Part shown: positions 38,091 to 46,476 of the stretch, in pieces
Layout: every line of letters begins with the position of its first letter
Position numbering within the stretch: position 1 is the first letter of the stretch
Source of the DNA: Sphingobacterium sp. B16(2022)
GTDB lineage: Bacteria; Bacteroidota; Bacteroidia; Sphingobacteriales; Sphingobacteriaceae
NCBI RefSeq assembly: GCF_012030425.1
Contig: NZ_JAAUVN010000002.1
Location: 434,001 to 498,000 of the forward strand
Direction: 5' to 3'
Length of the DNA: 64,000 nucleotides
Translations under genes and position numbers: made by a program
Notes under the pieces: model-generated
Told to the model about the DNA's origin: nothing
The model's input: the letters and a program-made list of their open reading frames with translations, nothing else
Database searches by the model: none

Positions 38091-39758
38091 ATGGCAAATC
38101 AAGAAGATTATACTGCAAGTACTAGAATGTGGTTTAAGCAGATAACCAAGGAAAAGAAAGATGTTGCGTCCATTTATATATATGCCATTCTAAGTGGTCT
38201 TGTGCAATTGAGTATTCCACTGGGTATTCAGGCAATCGTTAGTTTTGTTTTGGGTGCCACTATGGTGACATCGCTCTATCTGCTCATCGGTTTTGTGGTG
38301 CTGGGTACATTCTTATACGGGGTTTTCCGAGTTAAGGTCATGCAGATTATTGAGAAGATTCAGCAAAAGATTTTCGTCGAATATTCCATCGCTTTTGCCA
38401 AGAAACTTCCAAAAATAGACCTCGCCGCCACTAAAAAATATTATCTTCCCGAACTTGTTAACCGTTTTTTTGATATTCTAAACTTACAGAAAAGTATTTC
38501 TAAAATTCTGCTCGAAATTCCAACCGCCTTGATTCAGATATTTTTTGGTATCATCCTGCTGTCTTTTTATCATGTCTGGTTTTTAGTATTCGGAGCAGTT
38601 GTGATCATTATTGTGGGATGTATTTTTTATTTTACAATGGATTCGGGTATCCAGTCCAGTGTTGAAGAAAGTAATAAAAAATATGAGGTGGCTTCATGGC
38701 TCGAAGACATTGCCAGCGCTATAAAAACATTCAAGATTAATTCAAAATCAGATATGCATTTAACGGGTACAGATGAACGGGTCGTTCAATACCTTGATCA
38801 CCGCACTTCGCATTTCAAGGTTTTGTTGTTTCAGTACAAATCCATTATTGGTTTTAATGTGACCATTACGCTGGTTATGCTGGGAATTGGAACTTATTTG
38901 CTGATCAATCAAAAACTCAATATCGGTGCATTTGTTGCAACAGAAATTGTGGTTATCATGATTATGTCGGCGGTTGAAAAGCTGATTAAAAGTCTCGAAA
39001 GTTATTACGATATGATTGCTTCAGTACTTAAACTCCATAAGGTGACGGGTCTTCGTGAAGAATCCAATGGCGAGATTGTATTGGAGAGTACAGCAAGAGG
39101 AATGGAAGTTGTTTTTAAAGATGTCAGCTTAAATTTTGCCGACAGCCGTCCGGTTTTTATCCATTTGAATTTTACTATTCCGGCCAATAGCCTTACCATG
39201 ATTTCGGGACAGGTCGGTGCCGGGAAATCCATGCTCTTAAATATGATAGCCGGTTTTTATGAACCCTCTGGAGGAACAGTCCTTTTTGATAAAATACCGA
39301 TCAAAAATATTGATAAAATTGCCTTACGCAATCGCATCGGCCTGTACATGGAAGATATGACGATTATCAAAGGCACACTGCACGAAAACCTCGTGCTTGG
39401 CCGTGAAAACATCAGTACAGAAGATATACTCCGACTTGCTGAATCCATTGGTATTGAACAGCTTTCCGATCAATTTAGCAACGGGTTTTATACCTTGTTG
39501 AGTGAGACAGATACCGAGATTTCTTTTAGTTCAAGAAAGATGATCTTAATTCTGAGAGCACTTCTTGGAAATAATCGTCTACTACTATTGGAGGATCCTC
39601 TTGACGGGATGGATGAGGTATTTCGTAAAAAACTGACACAATATCTGGATGAAATCAAGCAACATACAACTGTGATCTTAGTGTCTAAAGAAAAAGAAGT
39701 AATGGAGATTGCAGATCAGCATCTCTACCTGCAAAACCGTACTATTGAAATTAAGTAA
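38091..39758 (+). CDS. ABC exporter, transmembrane plus divergent ATPase domain, no C39 peptidase
   Basis: The 555-residue protein has an exporter-type membrane domain (helices within about 25-310) and a C-terminal ATPase domain (about 340-555). The Walker A GQVGAGKS (373-380) is intact. The Q-loop position holds E421, the LSGGQ signature is replaced by ISFSSRK (477-483), Walker B reads LLLLED (E501-D502 in place of D-E), and the H-loop position is S532. ATP hydrolysis is therefore doubtful or unusual. It lacks the N-terminal C39 peptidase found in bacteriocin exporters. HlyD and TolC genes follow, forming a type I secretion set. Confidence 0.85.
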   Translation: MANQEDYTASTRMWFKQITKEKKDVASIYIYAILSGLVQLSIPLGIQAIVSFVLGATMVTSLYLLIGFVVLGTFLYGVFRVKVMQIIEKIQQKIFVEYSIAFAKKLPKIDLAATKKYYLPELVNRFFDILNLQKSISKILLEIPTALIQIFFGIILLSFYHVWFLVFGAVVIIIVGCIFYFTMDSGIQSSVEESNKKYEVASWLEDIASAIKTFKINSKSDMHLTGTDERVVQYLDHRTSHFKVLLFQYKSIIGFNVTITLVMLGIGTYLLINQKLNIGAFVATEIVVIMIMSAVEKLIKSLESYYDMIASVLKLHKVTGLREESNGEIVLESTARGMEVVFKDVSLNFADSRPVFIHLNFTIPANSLTMISGQVGAGKSMLLNMIAGFYEPSGGTVLFDKIPIKNIDKIALRNRIGLYMEDMTIIKGTLHENLVLGRENISTEDILRLAESIGIEQLSDQFSNGFYTLLSETDTEISFSSRKMILILRALLGNNRLLLLEDPLDGMDEVFRKKLTQYLDEIKQHTTVILVSKEKEVMEIADQHLYLQNRTIEIK

Positions 39759-39773
39759 AGATACCCCGAACAG

Positions 39774-41090
39774 ATGAAACTCAAATCATTCGATAAAATA
39801 TACCATATCCATAAGCAGTCTACAGTTAAAAACTGGTTCATCTTCATTGGGATCCTGTGCTTTGTGACACTTTTTTTACCGTGGACGCAGAATATCAAGG
39901 TGAAAGGTACTGTGACCACGTTGTATCAGGATCAGCGCCCGCAGCAGCTTAATTCGCCTATCCCAGGTAAAATCTTGAAATGGTATGTCAAGAACGGCGA
40001 TTTTGTAAAAAAGGGCGATACCATACTGCAGCTGGCTGAAGTGAAAGATGATTATATGGATCCGCAGCTACTGGAGCGTACCGAGCAGCAGGTCAGCGCC
40101 AAGAAAGGGGTACGTGATTATTACGAAGCCAAAGTGGGGACCACTGCAGATCAAATCAAAGCTCTTGGTGCTGGGCGAGAACTCAAGCTGGCACAATTGA
40201 AAGTGAAAATCAGTCAGTTAAATAATAAGTTACAGGCGGAGCAGGCAGAACTTTTGGCTATTACCAACGAGTTAAAGTTGAGCGAAGATCAATTTAACCG
40301 ACAGAAAAAAATGTACGATGACGGACTGGTATCGCTTACCCAATTGCAGCAAAGAAATGTTTCCTTCCAAAATGTCTTGGCGAAAAAAACAGCTATAGAC
40401 AATAAGTTGGCACAGACGAATCAGGAGATTTTAACGGTACAGATCGAAGAGCGCGCAACGATCCAGGATTATACTGAAAAGCTAAGCAAGACAGAAGGTG
40501 ACAGATTCTCGAGTTTGGGGCAGATTGAGGGAAGTACCGGCGAAATAGCAAAACTTGAAAATCAGGTTGCCAATTATAGAGCGAGACGGGGATTATACTT
40601 TGTTCAGGCTTCTCAGGACGGGCAGATTGTACAGCTTAATAAGGGGGGGATCGGAGAAATCCTGAAAGAAACAGAAAGCATCGGTACGATCGTGCCCAGC
40701 AAGGTTGATTACGCTGTCGAAATTTTTGTGAGACCTGTAGATTTACCCTTACTCAAAGTTGGACAGCGGGTGATGTGTGTGTTTGATGGTTTTCCTGCCA
40801 TTGTATTTTCAGGCTGGCCAACCACGAGCTACGGAACCTTTGCCGGTAAAGTAATCGCGGTAGAAAATAACATCAATACCAGCGGACTTTTTAGGGCTTT
40901 GGTCATTGAAGATAAAGGACAAAAACCGTGGCCTCCACAGATTAAAGTTGGGGCTGGCGTACAAGGTATTGCGATTTTGAACGATGTGCCGATCTGGTAT
41001 GAGCTGTGGCGTAATATAAATGGCTTCCCTCCAGATTATTATATAGTCAAAAATGAAAATAAAGCAACGAACGATGCAGCGGCAAAATAG
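39774..41090 (+). CDS. HlyD-family periplasmic adaptor
   Basis: The 438-residue protein has one N-terminal membrane helix (WFIFIGILCFVTLFLPW, about 22-38), a biotinyl-lipoyl-like half (QLNSPIPGKILKWYVKNGDFVKKGDTI), and a long coiled coil (about 120-270). The second lipoyl half (YFVQASQDGQIVQLNKGGIGEIL) and a beta-barrel domain follow. It bridges the inner-membrane ABC protein and the TolC channel. It starts 15 bp after the ABC gene and overlaps the TolC gene. Confidence 0.9.
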   Translation: MKLKSFDKIYHIHKQSTVKNWFIFIGILCFVTLFLPWTQNIKVKGTVTTLYQDQRPQQLNSPIPGKILKWYVKNGDFVKKGDTILQLAEVKDDYMDPQLLERTEQQVSAKKGVRDYYEAKVGTTADQIKALGAGRELKLAQLKVKISQLNNKLQAEQAELLAITNELKLSEDQFNRQKKMYDDGLVSLTQLQQRNVSFQNVLAKKTAIDNKLAQTNQEILTVQIEERATIQDYTEKLSKTEGDRFSSLGQIEGSTGEIAKLENQVANYRARRGLYFVQASQDGQIVQLNKGGIGEILKETESIGTIVPSKVDYAVEIFVRPVDLPLLKVGQRVMCVFDGFPAIVFSGWPTTSYGTFAGKVIAVENNINTSGLFRALVIEDKGQKPWPPQIKVGAGVQGIAILNDVPIWYELWRNINGFPPDYYIVKNENKATNDAAAK

Positions 41091-42495
41091 TTATATCATC
41101 CTTATTCTGATCTGTTGCTTCTGCCAATCTTCTTTTGGACAGGATACATTAAGGTTATCACGTAACGAGTTCTTGGCAATCGTCAAAAATTATCATCCGA
41201 TGGCTTTTAAATACCGCCTAGAAAACCGCATTGCCTCTGCCGGTATACAGCAGGCTAAAGGTAATTTTGACCCTGTTCTTGATGCTAAAACGGGAGAAAA
41301 AACCATTGATGGCACACAGTATTATCAGCAACGTAATATCGGTCTCGGTATCCCAACTTGGTATGGTATTGAATTAAATGGTAGTTACAGCTATTTAGAT
41401 GGAGAAAAACTCAACAATAGCGATACAAAGGGAGGTTTATATCAAGTTGGCGTAACAGTCCCTCTAGCTAAAAATCTGCTGTATGATAAAAGACGTGCTT
41501 TATTGGAGCAGGCACAGATTGCGCAACGTATGACGGAAGCAGAACAAACCGTGTTGACCAACGAGCTGATGCTGGAAGCGGAAAACAGCTATTGGGAATG
41601 GGTAAAACAATATGAGCTCTATCGGCTGCAACGGGAAATAGTTAACATCAATAAAGAGCGGTTGGCATTTGTGATCAAAACATTTCATTATGGTGAACAA
41701 GCCGCAATTGATACGACCGAAGCACTTTCCCAGCTGCAGAATTATGAGCTGGAGCAACAAGATGCTTATCTTCAATTTGTCAGTGCAACACAAAAGCTTT
41801 CGATCTATTTATGGGAGGAAGATCTTAAGCCCTATCCCGTAACAGAAGGTCTTGTTCCTTCAGAAAGACTGCAGAACAATACTGACGATACGCAATACAC
41901 CGATCTATTGGCGCAGGTGGATGCGCATACGCTAAATGGCCATGCTTCTGTACGTTATTATGATGAAAAAGGCAAAATATTAGAAAGCGAACGTCGCCTC
42001 AAATTGCAGAGCTTATTGCCTAAGATTGATTTTAGCTATAATTTTTATAATAAAGAAGGGTATACACACCAGTTTTTTCCACTTTTTGATAATAACTTCC
42101 AATATGGTTTAAAACTTGAAATACCGATTTTTTTAAGACAGGCAAGAGCTGATTATAAAATGGCAAAATTGAAGATCGATCAGAACAGTTTGGATCTAGC
42201 TTATAAAAGTCAGGAATTGGTAACCAAGATAACCGGCTACAAAAATGAAATCTACAACTATTGGAGTCAGATCGGTATCGCCACCAAAAACATGGATAAT
42301 TATAAACGATTATTGATGGCCGAGCAATCCAAATATGCTAATGGCGAAAGTTCGTTATTTCTAATCAACAGCCGAGAAAATAAGCTTATTGATGCCCAAG
42401 AAAAGATCTTAGAATTAAAACTCAAATTTCTCAAAAGTTATAATAAACTGAAATGGACAAATGCTAATTTTGATTCGTCGGTAGCACTGCGCTAG
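41074..42495 (+). CDS. TolC-family outer-membrane efflux channel
   Basis: I prefer ATG 41074 (MQRQNSYIILILICCFCQSSFGQ), which gives a clean signal peptide; 41053 would add seven charged residues. About 473 residues contain the two TolC-type repeats, with long helices (AQRMTEAEQTVLTNELMLEAENSYWEW, and the repeat around KMAKLKIDQNSLDLAYKSQELV). It overlaps the HlyD gene by 17 bp, so the three-gene secretion system is one operon. The cargo is probably the small precursor peptide encoded nearby at 43479. Confidence 0.88.
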   Translation: MQRQNSYIILILICCFCQSSFGQDTLRLSRNEFLAIVKNYHPMAFKYRLENRIASAGIQQAKGNFDPVLDAKTGEKTIDGTQYYQQRNIGLGIPTWYGIELNGSYSYLDGEKLNNSDTKGGLYQVGVTVPLAKNLLYDKRRALLEQAQIAQRMTEAEQTVLTNELMLEAENSYWEWVKQYELYRLQREIVNINKERLAFVIKTFHYGEQAAIDTTEALSQLQNYELEQQDAYLQFVSATQKLSIYLWEEDLKPYPVTEGLVPSERLQNNTDDTQYTDLLAQVDAHTLNGHASVRYYDEKGKILESERRLKLQSLLPKIDFSYNFYNKEGYTHQFFPLFDNNFQYGLKLEIPIFLRQARADYKMAKLKIDQNSLDLAYKSQELVTKITGYKNEIYNYWSQIGIATKNMDNYKRLLMAEQSKYANGESSLFLINSRENKLIDAQEKILELKLKFLKSYNKLKWTNANFDSSVALR

Positions 42496-42611
42496 TCAAC
42501 ATCATAGGTGTTTTGTGAAATGAATGGAGACCATTCTTTAATACCGCACGTTTTGGATTTTATCATTCCTTTCGTCACACTAGCTTTGTGTTAACCAAAA
42601 AATAAAACACG

Positions 42612-43352
42612 ATGCAAATTTTTAAAGATAAGGTGATCCTAATTACAGGAGCCAATAGGGGAATAGGCCAATCACTTGTAAAGGTTCTACTTAATAATGG
42701 GGTAGGGAAAATATATACAACCTGCAGGGATTTAAAGAAAATGCCATCATTTAATGACGATCGGATAGTACCGTTAGAACTAGACATTACAGATGACCAA
42801 CAAGTTGCATGGGTAGCAACCGTAGCTCAGGATACTGAAATTCTTATCAACAATGCCGGAACAGTAAACTCTGGAAATATCTTAGAAGGAGATCTCCTGG
42901 GAATGGATAATGATTTACAGGTTAATTATTTTGGAACAATAAAAATGATGCGGGCATTTGCACCAATTCTGATTCGAAATAAACCCTCCATTATGATCAA
43001 TATTGTTTCTATTGCCGCTTACTCCCCTTTGCCATCTATTGCAGGATATGCGGCTTCAAAAGCAGCTCTTTTTTCTGCTACACAATCTGTACGAATTGAA
43101 TTGGCTAAAAAAGATGTATCCGTCTATGCGGTCAATCCCGGAGCAATTGACACGGATATGAACAAAGGTAGTGATTGGGATATGCCCGATCCAGACAGTA
43201 CTGGTATCCAAATACTGCAAGGTGTAGCTGACGGTAAACTCGATAGTATACCTGACGAAATGGGGCAGGGCATGTATAATGCCTGGAGAGAAGATCCTGC
43301 TAAACTGTCGAAGCTATTTGCCGACCTTTATTATGCGGAGAATGCGAAATAA
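42612..43352 (+). CDS. Short-chain dehydrogenase/reductase
   Basis: The 246-residue classical SDR has TGANRGIGQSLVKVL (cofactor loop), NNAG in ILINNAGTVNSGN, and the active-site Tyr-Lys in YAASKAALFSATQS (about 148-162). It is cytoplasmic; the substrate is unknown. It sits 116 bp after the TolC gene on the same strand, with no clear terminator between, but may be independent of the exporter. Confidence 0.88.
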   Translation: MQIFKDKVILITGANRGIGQSLVKVLLNNGVGKIYTTCRDLKKMPSFNDDRIVPLELDITDDQQVAWVATVAQDTEILINNAGTVNSGNILEGDLLGMDNDLQVNYFGTIKMMRAFAPILIRNKPSIMINIVSIAAYSPLPSIAGYAASKAALFSATQSVRIELAKKDVSVYAVNPGAIDTDMNKGSDWDMPDPDSTGIQILQGVADGKLDSIPDEMGQGMYNAWREDPAKLSKLFADLYYAENAK

Positions 43353-43388
43353 ACTTATCTTTTATCAAATCTTATTTTAATGTAAGCA

Positions 43389-43433
43389 CAAGCTATACGG
43401 ATATTCTTTACAATTGAATAATCGTATAGCTTG
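43389..43433. terminator. Hairpin between convergent SDR and precursor peptide genes
   Basis: An 11-bp perfect stem (CAAGCTATACG, 43389-43399, with CGTATAGCTTG, 43423-43433) extends inward with ATATTC/GAATA. There is no T-tract, so termination strength is uncertain. Confidence 0.5.
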
Positions 43434-43478
43434 CAGTGACTTGATGGGATTTATTTCGTTAATGAAGTATTACGAATA

Positions 43479-43673
43479 CTAATATCGATCGTGACCGAAT
43501 AAAATAGTTTCGGCTGATAATGACGCTCTGTGCTTGAGCCAGCCATCCAGGTATCTTGTATCATGGACATTGTTACTTCTGTCCTTTGTCCATTTCATAC
43601 CCCCCTGCACGCCTTTCATCTGTTCTTTGGAAAGCATGGTCGATTTTTCTTTTAACAATTCTAAATTTTTCAT
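43479..43673 (-). CDS. Double-glycine precursor peptide (64 aa)
   Basis: The leader MKNLELLKEK...LSKEQMKGVQGG (GG at residues 24-25) fits the GG-type natural-product precursor family of Bacteroidota (TIGR04149-like), in which the leader is cut after GG. The 39-residue remainder starts MKWTKDRSN, is basic and His/Trp containing, and has no cysteine, so disulfides or lanthionines are excluded. No modifying enzyme (radical SAM, YcaO, LanM) is adjacent. The nearest export system is the ABC-HlyD-TolC operon, which lacks a peptidase, so leader removal would need another protease. Confidence 0.7.
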   Translation of the reverse strand: MKNLELLKEKSTMLSKEQMKGVQGGMKWTKDRSNNVHDTRYLDGWLKHRASLSAETILFGHDRY

Positions 43674-44102
43674 ACTGATAAAGTTTTATTTACGAAATTA
43701 AGATAAGGACAATTTACTGCTGTAATCGCTATAAATGTATATTCGGGGATTTTGGATTAATATTCGTTTGATCTTGGAACAAGATCAAACGAGCACTATG
43801 TGATTTTGCTAAAACGTTTTAAATATATAACAAGAAATTAAATTTAATTTTATTGATCGCTCCATTTATCTTATATTGGGCTCTTGTTTTTCTTGATTAA
43901 AACAGTTGTTTGGTTAATTAAACAGTAGTGAGATCATAGAATGTAGCGATCGGTTGTTAGAAATTGGTGTAGAAAAGATAACAAAAGAGGAAGTCGAGGA
44001 AGTTTAAACTAACTGATCAAACTCCCGTAAAATAGCCATGATGATCTCCTTTTAGGGGTGATAAATAGTTGTAAATAAAATTTAAAAAAAGCGATATATA
44101 CA
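43674..44102. promoter_or_regulatory. Divergent regulatory region with two palindromes
   Basis: The region holds a perfect 12-bp inverted repeat with a GAA loop (CGTTTGATCTTG, 43765-43776, with 43780-43791) and a 12-bp palindrome TAAAACGTTTTA at 43810-43821 resembling LacI-family operator cores. They lie between the precursor peptide (minus) and the GH92 gene (plus). I see no open frame. Confidence 0.45.
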
Positions 44103-46346
44103 ATGAAATATGTGAATTATATGGTTTGTGCAAGTCTATTCGTTGTTTTAGGCTGTGCTTCCAAAAAAGATACCCAGCGTGATTCTTATGCAAAATCTGT
44201 TAATCCTTTTATAGGGACAGATTTTACAGGGAATACCTACCCCGGAGCGCAGGCTCCATTTGGTATGATCCAATTAAGTCCTGACAATGGTTTACCAGGC
44301 TGGGACCGCATATCGGGATATTTTTATCCGGATAGCACCATCGCAGGTTTTAGTCATACACACCTAAGTGGAACAGGAGCAGGAGATCTGTATGATATCT
44401 CTTTTATGCCAGTTACCCTTCCGTATAAAGAAGCTGAAGCCCCATTGGGCATTCACTCCAAGTTTACGCACCAAGACGAACAGGCACATGCCGGTTATTA
44501 CCAAGTAAAATTAACTGACTATGATATCAACGTTGAATTGACAGCAACCCCTCGTTGCGGTATTCAGCGTTATACTTTCCCGGAAGCAGATGCTGCTGTA
44601 TTATTAGACCTGAAGAAAGCAATGAACTGGGATGCGACAGTTGATTCCCATATTGAAGTCGTCGATTCGGTTACGATACGCGGTTATCGATTTTCTGAAG
44701 GCTGGGCAAGAGGGCAACGCGTCTATTTCGAAACTCGATTTTCAAAACCCTTTACTGCCGTACACTTAGATAGTACTGCCATCTTATCCGTTACAGATAC
44801 CCTTACAAAAGCTACTAAACGAACTGGAACAGCATTTAAAGCCCGTTTTGATTTTAAAACAGCTAAAGGAGATCAAGTCACATTGAGTACAGCACTTTCC
44901 GGAGTGAGTATGGAAGGAGCATCAAACAATTTAAAAGCAGAAGCGCCAAAAGATGATTTTGACTATTATCTCGCGCAGGCTGAAAAAAATTGGAATGATG
45001 AACTTGGCAAGATCGCTATCCAGACAGCAGATAAAGATACCAAGGTGAAATTCTATACCGCATTATACCATAGTATGTTAGCTCCTACCATATTTGGAGA
45101 TGTAGACGGATCTTACTTTGGTGCTGATCGGAAAATACATAAGGCCGAAAATTGGACCAATTATAGTACTTTTTCATTGTGGGATACCTATAGAGCATCA
45201 CATCCATTATTTACCATCACTGATCCAGATCGTGTAAATGATATGATTAAGTCCTTTATTGCCTTTTACGAGCAACATGGTCGTTTACCGGTATGGAATA
45301 TATATGGAAGCGAAACCGATATGATGATCGGGCACCATGCTATACCTGTTATCGCCGATGCCTATTTAAAAGGGATTGGTGACTTTGACGTCAATAAAGC
45401 GCTTGAAGCTTGTGTCGCTTCAGCAAACACCGATGCATACAGAGGAGTTGGACTGTATAAAAAACTTGGCTATGTTCCTTATGACGTTGCTGATAAATAC
45501 AATGCAGAGAACTGGTCCTTATCGCGCACATTGGAGTATGCTTTCGATGATCATTGTATAGCCGTAATGGCAAGCAAGATGGGGAAAAAGGATATTGCTG
45601 CTACATTTTTGGCGAGATCAAAAAACTATAAGAATGTCTATAATCCAGCAACTTCGTTTATGCAGCCACGTCATAGTAATGGTCAATTTATAAGCCCATT
45701 TGATCCTGAAGATTATAGTGAACATATCTGTGAAAGTAATGCATGGCAATATTTTTGGTCGGTACAGCATGATATTCCCGGGTTGATCAATTTAGTTGGT
45801 GGGGAAGAACGCTTTGGACAAAAGCTCGATAGTATGTTTACTTTACATCCTTCAGATACGACCAAACTGCCTATTTTTAGCACCGGTATGATTGGGCAGT
45901 ATGCACATGGCAATGAACCGAGCCATCATGCTTTATATCTATTCAATGCTGCCGGACAGCCTTGGAAAACTCAGCAATATGCTGCTGAGGTAATGGAAAA
46001 ACTGTATCTAAATACTCCTTCTGGTTTGAGTGGCAATGAAGATTGTGGACAGATGTCTGCATGGTATGTCTTCAGTGCATTAGGTTTTTATCCGGTAGAT
46101 CCTGTCAGTGGCCATTATGAGATCGGTACACCGCTTTTTGACCATAGTGAAATTATGCTTGCTAACGGTAAGAAATTTACAGTCAAAGCCAATCACGTCA
46201 GTAAAGAGAATATCTATATCCAATCTGTTTCAATAGATGGAAAACCACTTGAAACCAGTTATATCACGCATCAGCAATTGATGTCGGGTGCGACGTTGGT
46301 ATTCGAAATGGGGAACAAACCAGGGCCAGTATGGTATAAGAAATAA
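44103..46346 (+). CDS. GH92 alpha-mannosidase, lipoprotein
   Basis: The 747-residue protein has a lipoprotein signal (YMVCASLFVVLGCASKK, cysteine near 18). The GH92 hallmarks are VNPFIGTDFTGNTYPGAQAP, SGYFYPDSTIAGFSHTHLSG, LWDTYRASHPLF, and SGNEDCGQMSAWYVFSALGFYPV near the C-terminus. Family members remove alpha-linked mannose from N-glycans or mannans using calcium and an inverting mechanism; the lipid anchor places it on the envelope. Its last 130 bp are repeated at 53979. Terminator follows. Confidence 0.93.
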   Translation: MKYVNYMVCASLFVVLGCASKKDTQRDSYAKSVNPFIGTDFTGNTYPGAQAPFGMIQLSPDNGLPGWDRISGYFYPDSTIAGFSHTHLSGTGAGDLYDISFMPVTLPYKEAEAPLGIHSKFTHQDEQAHAGYYQVKLTDYDINVELTATPRCGIQRYTFPEADAAVLLDLKKAMNWDATVDSHIEVVDSVTIRGYRFSEGWARGQRVYFETRFSKPFTAVHLDSTAILSVTDTLTKATKRTGTAFKARFDFKTAKGDQVTLSTALSGVSMEGASNNLKAEAPKDDFDYYLAQAEKNWNDELGKIAIQTADKDTKVKFYTALYHSMLAPTIFGDVDGSYFGADRKIHKAENWTNYSTFSLWDTYRASHPLFTITDPDRVNDMIKSFIAFYEQHGRLPVWNIYGSETDMMIGHHAIPVIADAYLKGIGDFDVNKALEACVASANTDAYRGVGLYKKLGYVPYDVADKYNAENWSLSRTLEYAFDDHCIAVMASKMGKKDIAATFLARSKNYKNVYNPATSFMQPRHSNGQFISPFDPEDYSEHICESNAWQYFWSVQHDIPGLINLVGGEERFGQKLDSMFTLHPSDTTKLPIFSTGMIGQYAHGNEPSHHALYLFNAAGQPWKTQQYAAEVMEKLYLNTPSGLSGNEDCGQMSAWYVFSALGFYPVDPVSGHYEIGTPLFDHSEIMLANGKKFTVKANHVSKENIYIQSVSIDGKPLETSYITHQQLMSGATLVFEMGNKPGPVWYKK
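46217..46346 (+). repeat. Left copy of 130-bp direct repeat (GH92 gene end)
   Basis: This segment and 53979-54108 match over 130 bp with three substitutions and no gaps, ending exactly at the stop codon. The copies are 7762 bp apart and flank the peptide/fimbrillin island. Confidence 0.9.
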
Positions 46347-46362
46347 CTTATAGGAATTGAAG

Positions 46363-46396
46363 AGCCCGGCATGGATCAACCATGCCGGGCTTTTTA
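46363..46396 (+). terminator. Terminator of GH92 gene
   Basis: A perfect 12-bp GC-rich stem (AGCCCGGCATGG, 46363-46374, with 46380-46391) and a 5-nt loop are followed by TTTTAATT. A smaller hairpin with tail TTGTTTTTG follows at 46400-46424. Confidence 0.85.
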
Positions 46397-46476
46397 ATTC
46401 CTATTGATTTCAATAGGTTGTTTTTGAATAGGTAGGAATAATGCGAAAACTATGAAATAAATTTATAATTTGTCTA

